Positions 16,327-27,813 of a DNA stretch of 64,000 bases are shown piece by piece (position 1 is the stretch's first letter; each line of letters starts with the position of its first letter). Source of the DNA: Streptomyces sp. L2 (GTDB lineage Bacteria > Actinomycetota > Actinomycetes > Streptomycetales > Streptomycetaceae). The stretch is from contig NZ_QBDT01000001.1 in assembly GCF_004124325.1 (NCBI RefSeq), forward strand, positions 6,014,001 to 6,078,000, in the 5' to 3' direction. A model generated the notes under the pieces. It ran no database searches and was not told the DNA's origin. It saw only the letters and a program-made list of their open reading frames with translations. Both the position numbers and the translations under genes were made by a program.

Positions 16327-17747
16327 ACCCGACGCCCCTGACCCCACGCCACGAACCCGACACCCCCCGCGACCTCGTCGGCATCGGCATCGGGCCCTGC
16401 AACCTCTCCCTCGCCGCCCTCGCCCACCCCCTCACCGAACTCGACGCCGTCTTCTACGAACAGCGCCCCGCCTTCCAGTGGCACCCCGGACTGCTCATCG
16501 ACGGCGCCACGATCCAGGTCCCCTTCCTCGCCGACCTGGTCACCCTCGCCGACCCCACCAACCCCTGGAGCTTCCTCAACCACCTCAGAACCCGCGGCCG
16601 GCTCTTCCCCTTCTACTTCGCCGAGCACTTCCACATCCAGCGCGCCGAATACGACGCCTACTGCCGCTGGGTCGCCCAGAACCTGCCCGGCCTCCGCTTC
16701 AGCCACCAGGTCGACGCCGTCCGCTGGAACCCCGAACGGGACGTCTTCGAAGTCGACTTCACCCAACTCGACAGCGACGGCGAGGCCGAAGCCCTCGGCC
16801 GCACCTACACCCGCAACATCGCCCTCGGCATCGGCACGGCCCCCCACGTCCCCGAGCCCCTCAAGCCCCTCGCCGACGCACCCGGTGTCGCCGTCCACCA
16901 CGCCGCCGACTACCTCACCCACCGCGAGGCCCTCCTGAGCGCCGGGCACGTCACCGTCGTCGGCTCCGGACAGTCCGGCGCCGAGATCTTCCTCGACCTG
17001 CTCCGCCACCGCCCCGCCGGCCAGGAGAAGCTCCACTGGATCGGCCGCACCGAGGCGTTCGCGCCCATGGAGTACTCCAAGCTCGGCCTCGAACACTTCA
17101 CCCCCGACTACACCCGCTACTTCCACGCCCTCGCCGAACCCGTCCGCGACCGGCTCGTCGCCGCCCAGTGGCAACTCCACAAGGGCATCGACGCCGGCAC
17201 CCTCGCCGCCATCCACGACGAGCTGTACCGCCGCACCCTCGACGGCGGCTGGCCCGACGCCGTCCTCACCCCCGGCGTCCGCGTCCGCACCGCCGGCCGG
17301 CTCGCCACCACCCGCATCGAACTCCACCTGGAACACCTCCAGCAGGGCAGCCGGTCCCGCCTCACCACCGACGCCGTCGTCCTCGCCACCGGCTACCGCG
17401 ACCGCCCCCTCGACCGCCTCCTCGCCGGACTCGACCCCTACCTGCGGCGCGACAGCGGCGAACGCCCCCGCATCGACGAGGACTTCCGCCTCGTCCTCGA
17501 CCCCTCGGTCACCGGCGCCGTCCACGTCCAGAACGCCGAACTCCACACCCACGGCGTCGGCGCCCCCGACCTCGGCCTCGCCGCCTGGCGCAGCGCCACC
17601 ATCCTCAACTCCGTCACCGGCAAGGAGCCGTACCCGCTGCCCGCCCGGACCGCCTTCACCACCTTCGGCCTCGACACACCCGAACGCGTGGTGCCCCAGA
17701 CCCGGCAGCCGAGCCGCCTCACCCCGCTGGCCGACACCACGCACTAG
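16323..17747 (+). CDS. Amine/lysine N-monooxygenase, DesB/IucD-like
   Basis: A 474-residue flavin- and NADPH-dependent N-hydroxylating monooxygenase. It has the FAD loop GIGIGPCNLSLAAL near residue 20, the family segment FQWHPGLLIDGATIQVPFL, and the NADPH loop VVGSGQSGAEIFLDLL near residue 217. A late ATGYRDRP-type motif is present (VVLATGYRDRP). ATG 16323 overlaps the decarboxylase stop. It likely hydroxylates the diamine made by that enzyme, a step toward hydroxamate siderophores or other N-hydroxy products. No acyltransferase or NIS synthetase follows; the next gene is a SIMPL protein with its own start. Confidence 0.85.
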   Translation: MNPTPLTPRHEPDTPRDLVGIGIGPCNLSLAALAHPLTELDAVFYEQRPAFQWHPGLLIDGATIQVPFLADLVTLADPTNPWSFLNHLRTRGRLFPFYFAEHFHIQRAEYDAYCRWVAQNLPGLRFSHQVDAVRWNPERDVFEVDFTQLDSDGEAEALGRTYTRNIALGIGTAPHVPEPLKPLADAPGVAVHHAADYLTHREALLSAGHVTVVGSGQSGAEIFLDLLRHRPAGQEKLHWIGRTEAFAPMEYSKLGLEHFTPDYTRYFHALAEPVRDRLVAAQWQLHKGIDAGTLAAIHDELYRRTLDGGWPDAVLTPGVRVRTAGRLATTRIELHLEHLQQGSRSRLTTDAVVLATGYRDRPLDRLLAGLDPYLRRDSGERPRIDEDFRLVLDPSVTGAVHVQNAELHTHGVGAPDLGLAAWRSATILNSVTGKEPYPLPARTAFTTFGLDTPERVVPQTRQPSRLTPLADTTH

Positions 17748-17805
17748 AACGCGCCCGCCGCCAACTCCGGCCGCTCCGCCGCAACGCCGTGCCACAGTGG
17801 GGCAC

Positions 17806-18501
17806 ATGACCTCACCGTCGACCCCCGCCCACGGCACCCCCGACGCCCCCTTCCTCACGGTCCGCGGCGAGGCCGAACTCGACGCCGAGCCCGACACCGC
17901 GAGCATCACCCTCACCCTCACCGCCCGGGGCCGCGACCGCCGCACCACCCTCGACGACCTCACCCACCGCAACACCACCGCCCTCGGCCTCCTCACCTCC
18001 TACGGCGACGCCGTCCAGAACCTGTCCACCGGCGCCTTCTCCCTCGCCCCCGAACTCACCGAACGCGGCCGCGGCGAACGCGTCCGCCACTACCAGGGCC
18101 ACGTCCGTATCAGCGCCGAATTCACCGACTTCACCCTCCTCGGTGAACTCACCACCCGGCTGGCCGACCTCGACCTCACCCGGGTCGACGGCCCCTGGTG
18201 GACCCTGCGCCCCGACGCCCCCGTCCACGCGGAGGCCCGGCGGCAGGCGGTCCGCGACGCCGTCGGACGGGCCCGGGAGTACGCCGAGGCCCTCGGCACC
18301 ACCCTCGCCGCCCTCGTCGAACTCGCCGACACCGGCACCCAACCGCCCCGGCCGGGCCGGGCGGCCTTCGAACGCGGCGGCCGGCGTATGTCCTTCGCCG
18401 GCGGCGGCGAACCCCCCGAACCCCTCGACCTCGAACCACCCCGGCTGCACGTCACCGCACAGGTGACCGCCCAATTCACCATGGGCCCGCCCGTGCTCTG
18501 A
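17806..18501 (+). CDS. SIMPL domain-containing protein
   Basis: A 231-residue protein with the SIMPL (DUF541) fold: LTVRGEAELDAEPDTASITL at the start, a central region ending in the conserved AREYAEALG, and a terminal beta strand (RLHVTAQVTAQFTM). No signal peptide is seen, unlike many family members, so it may be cytoplasmic. ATG 17806 is preferred; a GTG nine bases earlier is in frame. Function of the family is poorly defined. Confidence 0.75.
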   Translation: MTSPSTPAHGTPDAPFLTVRGEAELDAEPDTASITLTLTARGRDRRTTLDDLTHRNTTALGLLTSYGDAVQNLSTGAFSLAPELTERGRGERVRHYQGHVRISAEFTDFTLLGELTTRLADLDLTRVDGPWWTLRPDAPVHAEARRQAVRDAVGRAREYAEALGTTLAALVELADTGTQPPRPGRAAFERGGRRMSFAGGGEPPEPLDLEPPRLHVTAQVTAQFTMGPPVL

Positions 18502-18655
18502 AATGCCCACGCTCTCAAGGAGGCCTTACCGCCATTGCGGTCCGCCCATGCTCAAAGGAGCGGCCCGTCGCACAATTCAACACTTGTCAAGAACGCTGTA
18601 CGGAAAGGTTGTTGAGCAGTCATGAAGGGCCAAATATCTACCCATCGGTAAGCCC

Positions 18656-18668
18656 TAGGCTCGTTGCA
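18656..18668 (+). promoter_or_regulatory. Possible -10 for a leaderless pyruvate kinase mRNA
   Basis: TAGGCT at 18656-18661 matches the main Streptomyces -10 hexamer and lies six bases before the pyk ATG, which has no ribosome site upstream. Transcription would then begin at or next to the ATG. An alternative is TTGAGC (18612-18617) with TATCTA (18635-18640) at 17-base spacing, giving a short leader. Unproven. Confidence 0.4.
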
Positions 18669-20104
18669 TGCGCCGAGCAAAGATCGTCTGTACCCTGGGG
18701 CCCGCCACCGACTCGTACGACCAGATCAAGGCACTCGTCGAGGCCGGAATGGACGTCGCCCGATTCAACCTCAGCCACGGCAGCCACGCCGAGCACGAGG
18801 AGCGCTACCACCAGGTACGGAAGGCCTCCGACGAGACCGGCCGCAGCGTGGGGATCCTCGCCGACCTTCAAGGCCCGAAGATCCGGCTCGGCCACTTCGG
18901 CGAAGGCCCCGTACTCCTTGAACGCGGCGACTCCTTCACCCTCACCGTCGAGGACGGCGTCGAAGGCGACCGCCACCGGTGCGGCACCACCTACGCCGGC
19001 CTCGCCGCGGACGTCACCCCCGGCGAACGCGTCCTCGTCGACGACGGCAAGGTCTGCCTCGAAGTCACCGCCGTCGACGGCCCCCTCGTCCACACCCGCG
19101 TCGTCGAGGGCGGCATGGTCTCCGACCACAAGGGCCTCAACCTCCCAGGCGTCGCCGTCTCCGTTCCCGCGCTCTCCGACAAGGACGAGGACGACCTCCG
19201 CTGGGCCCTGCGCACCGGCTTCGACGTCATCGCCCTGTCCTTCGTCCGCAGCGGCAAGGACGCCGAGGACGTGCACCGCATCATGGGCGAAGAGGGCCGG
19301 CGCCTCCCCGTCATCGCGAAGGTGGAAAAGCCGCAGGCCGTCGAGAACATCGAGGAGATCGTCGACGCCTTCGACGGCATCATGGTCGCCCGCGGGGACC
19401 TCGGCGTCGAAATGCCCCTCGAACAGGTCCCCATCGTCCAGAAGCGGGCCGTCAAACTCGCCAAGCGCAACGCCAAACCCGTCATCGTGGCGACCCAGAT
19501 GCTCGACTCCATGATCGACAACTCCCGCCCGACCCGCGCCGAGGCATCCGACGTGGCCAACGCCGTCATCGACGGCACGGACGCGGTGATGCTGTCCGGC
19601 GAGACGAGCGTGGGCAAGCACCCCGTCGAGACGGTGCGCACGATGGCCCGCATCGTCGAGGCGGCGGAGGAGGACATCCTCGCCAAGGGCCTCCCGCCCC
19701 TGACCGAGCGCAACAAGCCCCGCACCCAGGGCGGCGCCGTCGCCCGGGCCGCCGCCGAGACCGGCGACTTCCTCGGTGCCCGGTTCCTGGTCGCCTTCAC
19801 CCAGTCCGGCGACACCGCCCGCCGCCTCTCCCGCTACCGCTCCCCGATCCCGCTCCTCGCCTTCACCCCCGAACCGGCCACCCGCTCCCAGCTCAGCCTC
19901 ACCTGGGGTGCCGAGACCTTCCTCGGCCCCGCGGTGGCCTCCACCGACGCGATGGTCGACCAGGTCGACGAACTGCTCCTGAAGTACGGCCGCTGCGACA
20001 AGGGCGACGTCGTGATCATCACGGCGGGCTCGCCGCCCGGCGTCTCCGGCTCCACGAACATGGTCCGCGTCCACCGCATCGGCGAGGACGACCGCCCGGA
20101 GTAG
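18668..20104 (+). CDS. pyk: Pyruvate kinase
   Basis: A 478-residue pyruvate kinase that transfers phosphate from phosphoenolpyruvate to ADP in the last step of glycolysis. The sequence begins RRAKIVCTLGPATDSYDQIK, then FNLSHGSHAEH; the active-site helix IAKVEKPQAVENIEEI (the catalytic Lys), the strand VARGDLGVEMPLEQVP, and KRNAKPVIVATQML are present. The C-terminal domain retains TQSGDTAR. Start ATG 18668 has no ribosome site and may be leaderless. A hairpin with a T-run follows the gene. Confidence 0.95.
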   Translation: MRRAKIVCTLGPATDSYDQIKALVEAGMDVARFNLSHGSHAEHEERYHQVRKASDETGRSVGILADLQGPKIRLGHFGEGPVLLERGDSFTLTVEDGVEGDRHRCGTTYAGLAADVTPGERVLVDDGKVCLEVTAVDGPLVHTRVVEGGMVSDHKGLNLPGVAVSVPALSDKDEDDLRWALRTGFDVIALSFVRSGKDAEDVHRIMGEEGRRLPVIAKVEKPQAVENIEEIVDAFDGIMVARGDLGVEMPLEQVPIVQKRAVKLAKRNAKPVIVATQMLDSMIDNSRPTRAEASDVANAVIDGTDAVMLSGETSVGKHPVETVRTMARIVEAAEEDILAKGLPPLTERNKPRTQGGAVARAAAETGDFLGARFLVAFTQSGDTARRLSRYRSPIPLLAFTPEPATRSQLSLTWGAETFLGPAVASTDAMVDQVDELLLKYGRCDKGDVVIITAGSPPGVSGSTNMVRVHRIGEDDRPE

Positions 20105-20131
20105 CCGGTCGGCATGGCCCCGGGTACGCCG

Positions 20132-20170
20132 AAAGGCGGAGGACCACGCGAACGTGTTCCTCCGCCTTTT
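20132..20170. terminator. Terminator between pyk and tRNA-Leu
   Basis: A perfect 12-bp stem, AAAGGCGGAGGA (20132-20143) with TCCTCCGCCTTT (20158-20169), ends in a T-run on the plus strand and is preceded by A residues, so it can end both pyk and the leftward tRNA transcript. Confidence 0.75.
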
Positions 20171-20175
20171 CTCGG

Positions 20176-20258
20176 TACCGGGTGCGGGATTCGAACCCGC
20201 AAGCCCTCACGGGCAGAGGTGTTTGAGACCTCCGTGTATACCGTTCCACCAACCCGGC
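20176..20258 (-). tRNA. tRNA-Leu (anticodon CAA)
   Basis: An 83-nt type II tRNA. The acceptor stem is GCCGGGT paired with ACCCGGT, discriminator A at 20176. The anticodon stem GAGGT/ACCTC encloses the loop CTCAAAC, anticodon CAA, which reads UUG. A long variable arm (GCCC/GGGC) and the T loop GTTCGAATC are clear. CCA is not encoded. Confidence 0.93.
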
Positions 20259-20359
20259 GGGACTGGCTGGTCGGAAGCATACCGGGTCACCGCGGCCGCC
20301 CGCCTCTAGGTAGGCTGCATAAGCAGCAGAACCTGCCCGGCCCGCACCAAGGAGCCCCC

Positions 20360-21019
20360 GTGACCTCCCCCGAGTCGCCCCAGCCCGTTGACGTGCCTGA
20401 TGAGGACAAGTCGCACGTGCCTCCGCTGACGACCCGTGTCGTCATCGCCGAGGACGAGGCGCTGATCCGGCTCGACCTGAAAGAGATGCTGGAGGAGGAG
20501 GGCTACACGGTCGTCGGTGAGGCCGGGGACGGTGAGCGGGCCGTGGAGCTGGCCCGGGAGCACCGGCCGGACCTGGTGATCCTGGACGTGAAGATGCCCA
20601 AGCTGGACGGCATCTCCGCGGCCGAGAAGATCGCCGAGGAGTCCATCGCCCCGGTGCTGATGCTGACCGCCTTCTCGCAGCGCGACCTCGTCGAGCGGGC
20701 GCGGGACGCCGGGGCCATGGCGTACCTGGTGAAGCCGTTCAGCAAGAGCGATGTCGTCCCGGCGATCGAGATGGCTGTCTCGCGGTTCACGGAGCTGAAG
20801 GAGCTGGAGAAGGAGGTCGCCGACCTCACCCTGCGGCTGGAGACCCGCAAGCTCGTGGACCGGGCGAAGTCGGTCCTGCAGACCGAGTACGGGCTGACCG
20901 AGCCGGCCGCGTTCCGCTGGATCCAGAAGACCTCGATGGACCGCCGCATGTCCATGCAGCAGGTCGCGGAGGCGGTCATCGCGGACAGCGAGGAGAAGAA
21001 GGCCGCCAAGAAGGACTGA
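20360..21019 (+). CDS. pdtaR: ANTAR-domain response regulator, PdtaR-like
   Basis: A 219-residue two-component response regulator. The receiver domain starts at VVIAEDEALIRLDL, with the phosphoryl-accepting Asp76 in LVILDVKMPKLDG, the Thr in LMLTAF and the Lys in YLVKPFSKSD. A coiled linker leads to a C-terminal ANTAR RNA-binding domain (about 150-205; AKSVLQTEYGLTEPAAFRWI). PdtaR acts as an antiterminator that binds paired RNA hairpins. GTG 20360 is set by AAGGAG. The cognate kinase is not in this window. A 15-bp tandem repeat begins within its last codons. Confidence 0.88.
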   Translation: MTSPESPQPVDVPDEDKSHVPPLTTRVVIAEDEALIRLDLKEMLEEEGYTVVGEAGDGERAVELAREHRPDLVILDVKMPKLDGISAAEKIAEESIAPVLMLTAFSQRDLVERARDAGAMAYLVKPFSKSDVVPAIEMAVSRFTELKELEKEVADLTLRLETRKLVDRAKSVLQTEYGLTEPAAFRWIQKTSMDRRMSMQQVAEAVIADSEEKKAAKKD

Positions 21020-21072
21020 GCCCGGCTGGACTCGGCCCGGCTGGACTCGGTCCGGCTGGATCGAGCCGGGCA
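21013..21072. repeat. 15-bp tandem repeat spanning the pdtaR stop
   Basis: Four copies of a 15-mer, GGACTGAGCCCGGCT then variants of GGACTCGGCCCGGCT, at 21013, 21028, 21043 and 21058. The first copy contains the pdtaR stop codon, so the array looks like duplication of the gene's own end. Confidence 0.8.
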
Positions 21073-21094
21073 GGACTCACGTCCCGGCACGGAT

Positions 21095-21129
21095 GAGGCC
21101 CGCGCCCCGGAGAAGGGGGCGCGGGCCTC
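21095..21129. terminator. Bidirectional terminator between pdtaR and livF
   Basis: GAGGCCCGCGCCCC (21095-21108) pairs perfectly with GGGGCGCGGGCCTC (21116-21129) across a seven-base loop, between two convergent genes. There is no long T-run, as is usual in Streptomyces. Confidence 0.7.
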
Positions 21130-21150
21130 GTCGTGTGCGGCGGAGGGTGT

Positions 21151-21863
<713 letters not shown>

Positions 21864-21867
<4 letters not shown>

Positions 21868-22856
21868 TGGGGCTCTCCCTTGGTGGTGCTGGTGCTCTCC
21901 TCGGCGGCCGTCTCGCTCTCGGCGGCGGGGGCGGTGTCGTCGCCGTTCCCGTCGCCGGCGCTGTCGTCGCCGCCGTCGGCCTCGGCCTCGGGAGCCGCCT
22001 CGGCGTCAGCCGTGTCAGCCGCTTCCGCCGCTTCAGCGGCGTCGGCCTCGGCCGCCTCGACCTCCGCCACCTCCGCCTGCCCGGGCTCGCCCTCGAAGGG
22101 CTCGCCGAGATAGGCGGCGACGACACGCTCGTCGGCCTGGACGACGTCGGAGGTGCCCTCGATGAGCTTCTCGCCCTGGACGAGGACGGCGACCCGGTCG
22201 CACAGGTTGAAGATGAACCGCATGTCGTGCTCGATGACGAGGACGGCGATGCCGCGGTCCCGGATGGCGAAGACGAGTTCCTCGGTGGTCCGGGTCTCCT
22301 GCGGGTTCATGCCCGCGGTCGGCTCGTCGAGGAGCAGCAGGCCGGGCTCGGAGGCCAGCGCCCGCGCGATCTCCAGCTTGCGCTGCTCGCCGTAGGGGAG
22401 GTTGCGCGCGAGGTGGTCGCGTTTGGCGTCGAGTCCGACGAACTCCAGGAGCTCCATCGCGCGTGCCTCGGAGTCCTTCTCGGCCCTGCGGAAGCCGGGG
22501 CCGCGCACGAGTGCCGACCACAGGCCTTCCTTGGTGCGGGTGTGCCGGCCGACGAGGACGTTCTCCAGAACGGTCATGTTGGCGAAGAGCCGGATGTTCT
22601 GGAAGGTACGGGCGATGCCGGCCTGGGTCACCAGGTGCGGCTTGGGCGGCAGGACCTTGCTCTCGTAGGCGACGGTGCCCTCGGTGGGGACGTACAGGCC
22701 GGTGAGGCAGTTGAAGAAGGTGGTCTTGCCGGCGCCGTTGGGGCCGATCAGGCCGACGATCTCGCCGCTGTTGACCGTGAAGTCGACGGACTTGACGGCG
22801 GTGAGGCCGCCGAAGCGCATCGTGACGTCACGGGCTTGGAGTACAGGTGTCGTCAT
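21864..22856 (-). CDS. livG: Branched-chain amino acid ABC transporter ATPase LivG with acidic tail
   Basis: A 330-residue ATPase. Walker A is GPNGAGKTTFF, the signature region is LPYGEQRKLEIARAL and Walker B is LLLLDEPTAGMN. The standard LivG ends near residue 255 (VVAAYLGE). The remaining 75 residues are an acidic low-complexity tail of Ala, Glu and Asp that passes into Gly/Asp and Ser/Thr-rich sequence. The tail is in frame and ends properly with the ATGA overlap to livF. Its role is unknown; it may be disordered and surface-exposed in the cytoplasm. Confidence 0.92.
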
Positions 22857-22862
22857 GGTTCG

Positions 22863-24688
<1,826 letters not shown>

Positions 24689-24692
<4 letters not shown>

Positions 24693-25618
24693 GCCCTGTC
24701 CGCGACGCGTTCGCCCAGCAGACCCTGTGGTCTGAAGAGGAGGACGAGGATGAGCAGGACGAAGGCCCACACCGGCGCCCAGCCCTGGCCGCCGAGCTGG
24801 TCCATGCCGGGGATGTTGGAGATGTAGGCGGTGGCCATGGCCTCGGCGATGCCGAGGACGAGACCGCCGAGCATGGCGCCGTAGACATTGCCGATGCCGC
24901 CGAGGACGGCCGCGGTGAAGGCCTTCAGACCGGCGATGAAGCCCATGTCGTAGGAGACGGACCCGTACTTGAGGCCGTACGACAGACCCGCGACCGCCGC
25001 GAAGAGACCGCCGATGGCGAACGCGATGACGATGATGCGGTTGGTGTCGATGCCCATCAGTTGCGCGGTGTCGGGGTCCTGCGAAGTGGCCTGCATGGCG
25101 CGACCGGTGCGGGAGAGCCGGACGAAGAGGGCCAGGATGGCCATGGAGATCGGGGCGGCCACGATCAGGAAGACGTCACCGCTCTGCACGGTGACGGACC
25201 CGACGTGGAACGGCCCGAACGGCAGCTGCGGGAAGACCCGGGCGCTCTTGGCGTGCGGGTACCAGTTGAAGACGGCCTGCTGCAGGGCGAGGGAGAGGCC
25301 GATGGCGGTGATGAGTGGTGCGAGGCGTGGCGCGCCGCGCAGGGGGCGGTAGGCGAAGCGTTCGGCACCGACGGCGATGAGGACGGAGACGAGTGCGCCG
25401 CCGAGGAGCATCGCCGGCAGGGCTATCCACATGGATATGCCGTGCGGGAGGGCGAGGTAGACCGTGAGGGCGCCGAAGCCTCCGGTCATGAAGATCTCGC
25501 CGTGGGCGAAGTTGATGAGCTGGACGATGCCGTACACCATCGTGTAGCCGATGGCGATCAGACCGTACATCGAGCCGAGGAACAGCCCGTTGGCCAGCTG
25601 CTGCGGCAGGGTGTTCAC
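24689..25618 (-). CDS. livH: Branched-chain amino acid ABC transporter permease LivH
   Basis: A 309-residue integral membrane permease with about eight hydrophobic segments. The N-terminus LANGLFLGSMYGLIAIGYTM and GIVQLINFAHGEIFM are typical of LivH, and the cytoplasmic loop SRTGRAMQATSQDPDTAQLM contacts the ATPases. GTG 25618 follows GGAGG. It is separated from livK by 107 bases holding a stable hairpin and overlaps livM. Confidence 0.92.
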
Positions 25619-25662
25619 CGCATGGCCTCCATGTGGTGGGGAGAGTCAAGGGGGTAGAAGGC

Positions 25663-25699
25663 GGGCCGCGCGGTGACGGTGGTCTGCGCCGCGCGGCCC
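25663..25699 (-). terminator. Hairpin between livK and livH
   Basis: GGGCCGCGCGG (25663-25673) pairs with CCGCGCGGCCC (25689-25699) with a 15-base loop, just after the livK stop. No T-run follows. It is likely a partial terminator or 3' stabiliser that gives more binding protein than permease, as in other ABC operons. Confidence 0.5.
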
Positions 25700-25725
25700 A
25701 TGGTGGTGCGGGTGTTCCGGTGGAT

Positions 25726-26949
25726 CTACTTCGGGTTGGCGACGCCGCTCTTGACGGACTTCCACTCGCCCTTGACGACCTGGTAGACGGTCAGCTGCTT
25801 GTTCGTCGTGTCGCCGTACTGGTCGAACGAGATCTTGCCGGAGATGCCGTCGAAGGAGGTCTTCTGGACGGCGTCCACGATCTGGGAGCGGGCGTCGGAG
25901 GGGACCTTGCCGTCCTTCACGACCTGTCCGACGGCCTTGATGATCGCGGTGGTGGCGTCGTAGGAGTACGTGCCGTACGTGCCGTAGTCACCGGGGTACT
26001 TCTTGGCCTTGTAGGTGGCCACGAAGTCCTTGGCGGCGGGCAGGGTGTCGACCGGGACGCCGATCGAGGTGGCGAGGTCGCCTTCGGCGTCCTTGCCGGC
26101 GGTCTTGATGTAGGTCGGGGTGAACATGCCGTCGCCGCCGAACAGCGGGATCTTGGCGCCGGCGTCCTTGAGCTGCTTGGTCAGCACCTGCGACTCGTCG
26201 TACTGGCCGCCGTAGTACAGGATGTCGGCGCCGGAGTTCTTGATCTTGGTGACGAGGGTGGAGAAGTCACGGTCGCCGACGTTGACGTGGTCGGTGCCGA
26301 TGACCTTGCCGCCCTGCTTGGCGAACTGCTCCGTGAAGATCTTGGAGAGGCCCGCGCCGTAGGTCTGCTTGTCGTCGACGACGAAGGCCTTCTTCTTCTT
26401 GAGGCCGTTGTAGGCGTAGTCGGCGGCGAAGGCACCCTGCAGGGCGTCCGTGGTCGACGTACGGAAGTACGTCTTGAACGGCCGCTTCGGGTCCGTCTGC
26501 CAGTTCTTGCCCTGGGTCAGCTCGGGGGCGGTGTTGGCCGGGGAGATCTCCACCAGGTTGGCCGTGGCGAAGACCTGCTGCATCTGCGTGGCCACACCGG
26601 AGTTGAGGGGGCCGATCACGCCGAGGACGTCCTTCTCGGCGACGAACTGGCTGGCGTTCGACTGGCCGGTGGCCGGGATGGCCTTGTCGTCCAGGGCCTG
26701 GATCTTGAAGGTGACGCCGGGGACGGTGTGGTTCTTGTTGGCGTCGTCGACGGCTATCTGCGCGCCGTACTGGAGGCCGAGGCCCGTGGCCGAGTTCTGG
26801 CCGGTCAGGGGGGCGTCGACGCCGATCGTGACCGTCACGTTGCCGCTGTCGCCGCTCTTGCTGTCCTTGTCACGGGAGCCGCAGGCGGTGAGAGTCAGAG
26901 CTCCGGTGGTCAGCACGGAGGTAAGAATCACCAGAGAACGCTTACGCAC
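25726..26949 (-). CDS. livK: Branched-chain amino acid-binding lipoprotein
   Basis: A 407-residue extracytoplasmic substrate-binding lipoprotein. The signal peptide ends in the lipobox LTAC (the modified Cys near residue 23). The mature part is a type I periplasmic binding fold: VTIGVDAPLTGQNSATGLGL, then GVIGPLNSGVA and later YSYDATTAIIKAV. It delivers Leu, Ile and Val to LivHM. GTG 26949 has AAAGGATC upstream. First gene of the import operon. Confidence 0.9.
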   Translation of the reverse strand: MRKRSLVILTSVLTTGALTLTACGSRDKDSKSGDSGNVTVTIGVDAPLTGQNSATGLGLQYGAQIAVDDANKNHTVPGVTFKIQALDDKAIPATGQSNASQFVAEKDVLGVIGPLNSGVATQMQQVFATANLVEISPANTAPELTQGKNWQTDPKRPFKTYFRTSTTDALQGAFAADYAYNGLKKKKAFVVDDKQTYGAGLSKIFTEQFAKQGGKVIGTDHVNVGDRDFSTLVTKIKNSGADILYYGGQYDESQVLTKQLKDAGAKIPLFGGDGMFTPTYIKTAGKDAEGDLATSIGVPVDTLPAAKDFVATYKAKKYPGDYGTYGTYSYDATTAIIKAVGQVVKDGKVPSDARSQIVDAVQKTSFDGISGKISFDQYGDTTNKQLTVYQVVKGEWKSVKSGVANPK

Positions 26950-27800
26950 AATCGATCCTTTCCGCAGGCACTCCCACCCCGTACGGGGTGCGACGGGTGC
27001 CGCGCCGGTACCGAACTCCCGATGGAGCGGTGACTGGCCGTGACTCTAAGCCCGGGGTGGAGGCCTGAGCATCGCTGTGCGCTGGCTTGTGACTTTCTTG
27101 TTATGACGACACGGATCACCGACTTCCGGACAGAGGGCTCTCAGCCGTTTTGGCGGAATTTCCGATCGGTCCACATTTTGAGAACCCGCACTTCCGGTCG
27201 GCCGTAGGGCCCGAACGGCGCTCTGCCCGGCCGCGGGGCCCGCGAGGGGGCCTGGAAAGGGTCCGGACGGACTCCCGGGTGGCGGAGGAAACGCCGGTGG
27301 TGTATCACGCGTGCGTCACTGAGTGTTACACCCGTAAAAGGGAGGGTCGTATTCGCCAATACCGGGCGGTCAGTTTCCGGAATCCGGTTGGGCCTGATCA
27401 ATGATCGATCATTGTTCGTCACGTGTGACGCTGCGCGAGCGATGGCGGACGGTGGAATTCCGTTTGGTCGGGAAATGCCCTCCGTGGTGTCCGGGGCGGA
27501 CGGGAGGCCGGGGATGCATGGTGAGAGTGCGGCCCAACCACCGCTGCTGCCAGGGGGGTTGGGCGGCTGCCGGGGGAACAGGGCGGCCCGGGGCCCGGCT
27601 TCGGGTCCTCGTCTCTTGTTATCGGGACGACGACGGCGGCGGACCGGGGCGGTGCCGGAGCGCCCCCGGGGTCGCGCCGGGGCCGCGCGGGATCGTCGGG
27701 GGCGGACGCGCGGCCGGGGCGGCCAGGAGGGGTGAGGCGCCTGCGGGTCAGGGCCCAACAGGCAACGCAGAGTCAGGAGGTGGCGGTCAGGAGGTGGCGG
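26950..27800. other. Long intergenic region between livK and the thioesterase
   Basis: This 851-base stretch has no supported gene. It is less GC-rich than its surroundings around 27060-27180 and 27290-27430. The perfect 16-bp palindrome CAATGATCGATCATTG is at 27399-27414. A leftward -10-like TAGAGT (27044-27049) could serve livK. The small open frames here lack ribosome sites and coding bias. Confidence 0.5.
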
Positions 27801-27813
27801 TCAGGAGGTGGCG
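27773..27813. repeat. 14-bp tandem repeat at the thioesterase stop
   Basis: Three copies of TCAGGAGGTGGCGG (27773, 27787, 27801, the last lacking one base). On the minus strand each copy reproduces the last codons and stop of the PaaI-type gene ending at 27801. Confidence 0.8.

Noticed and set aside
27141..27758. Possible genes in the gap between livK and the thioesterase
   Set aside because: Open frames on both strands lack ribosome sites, third-position GC bias and any family similarity.
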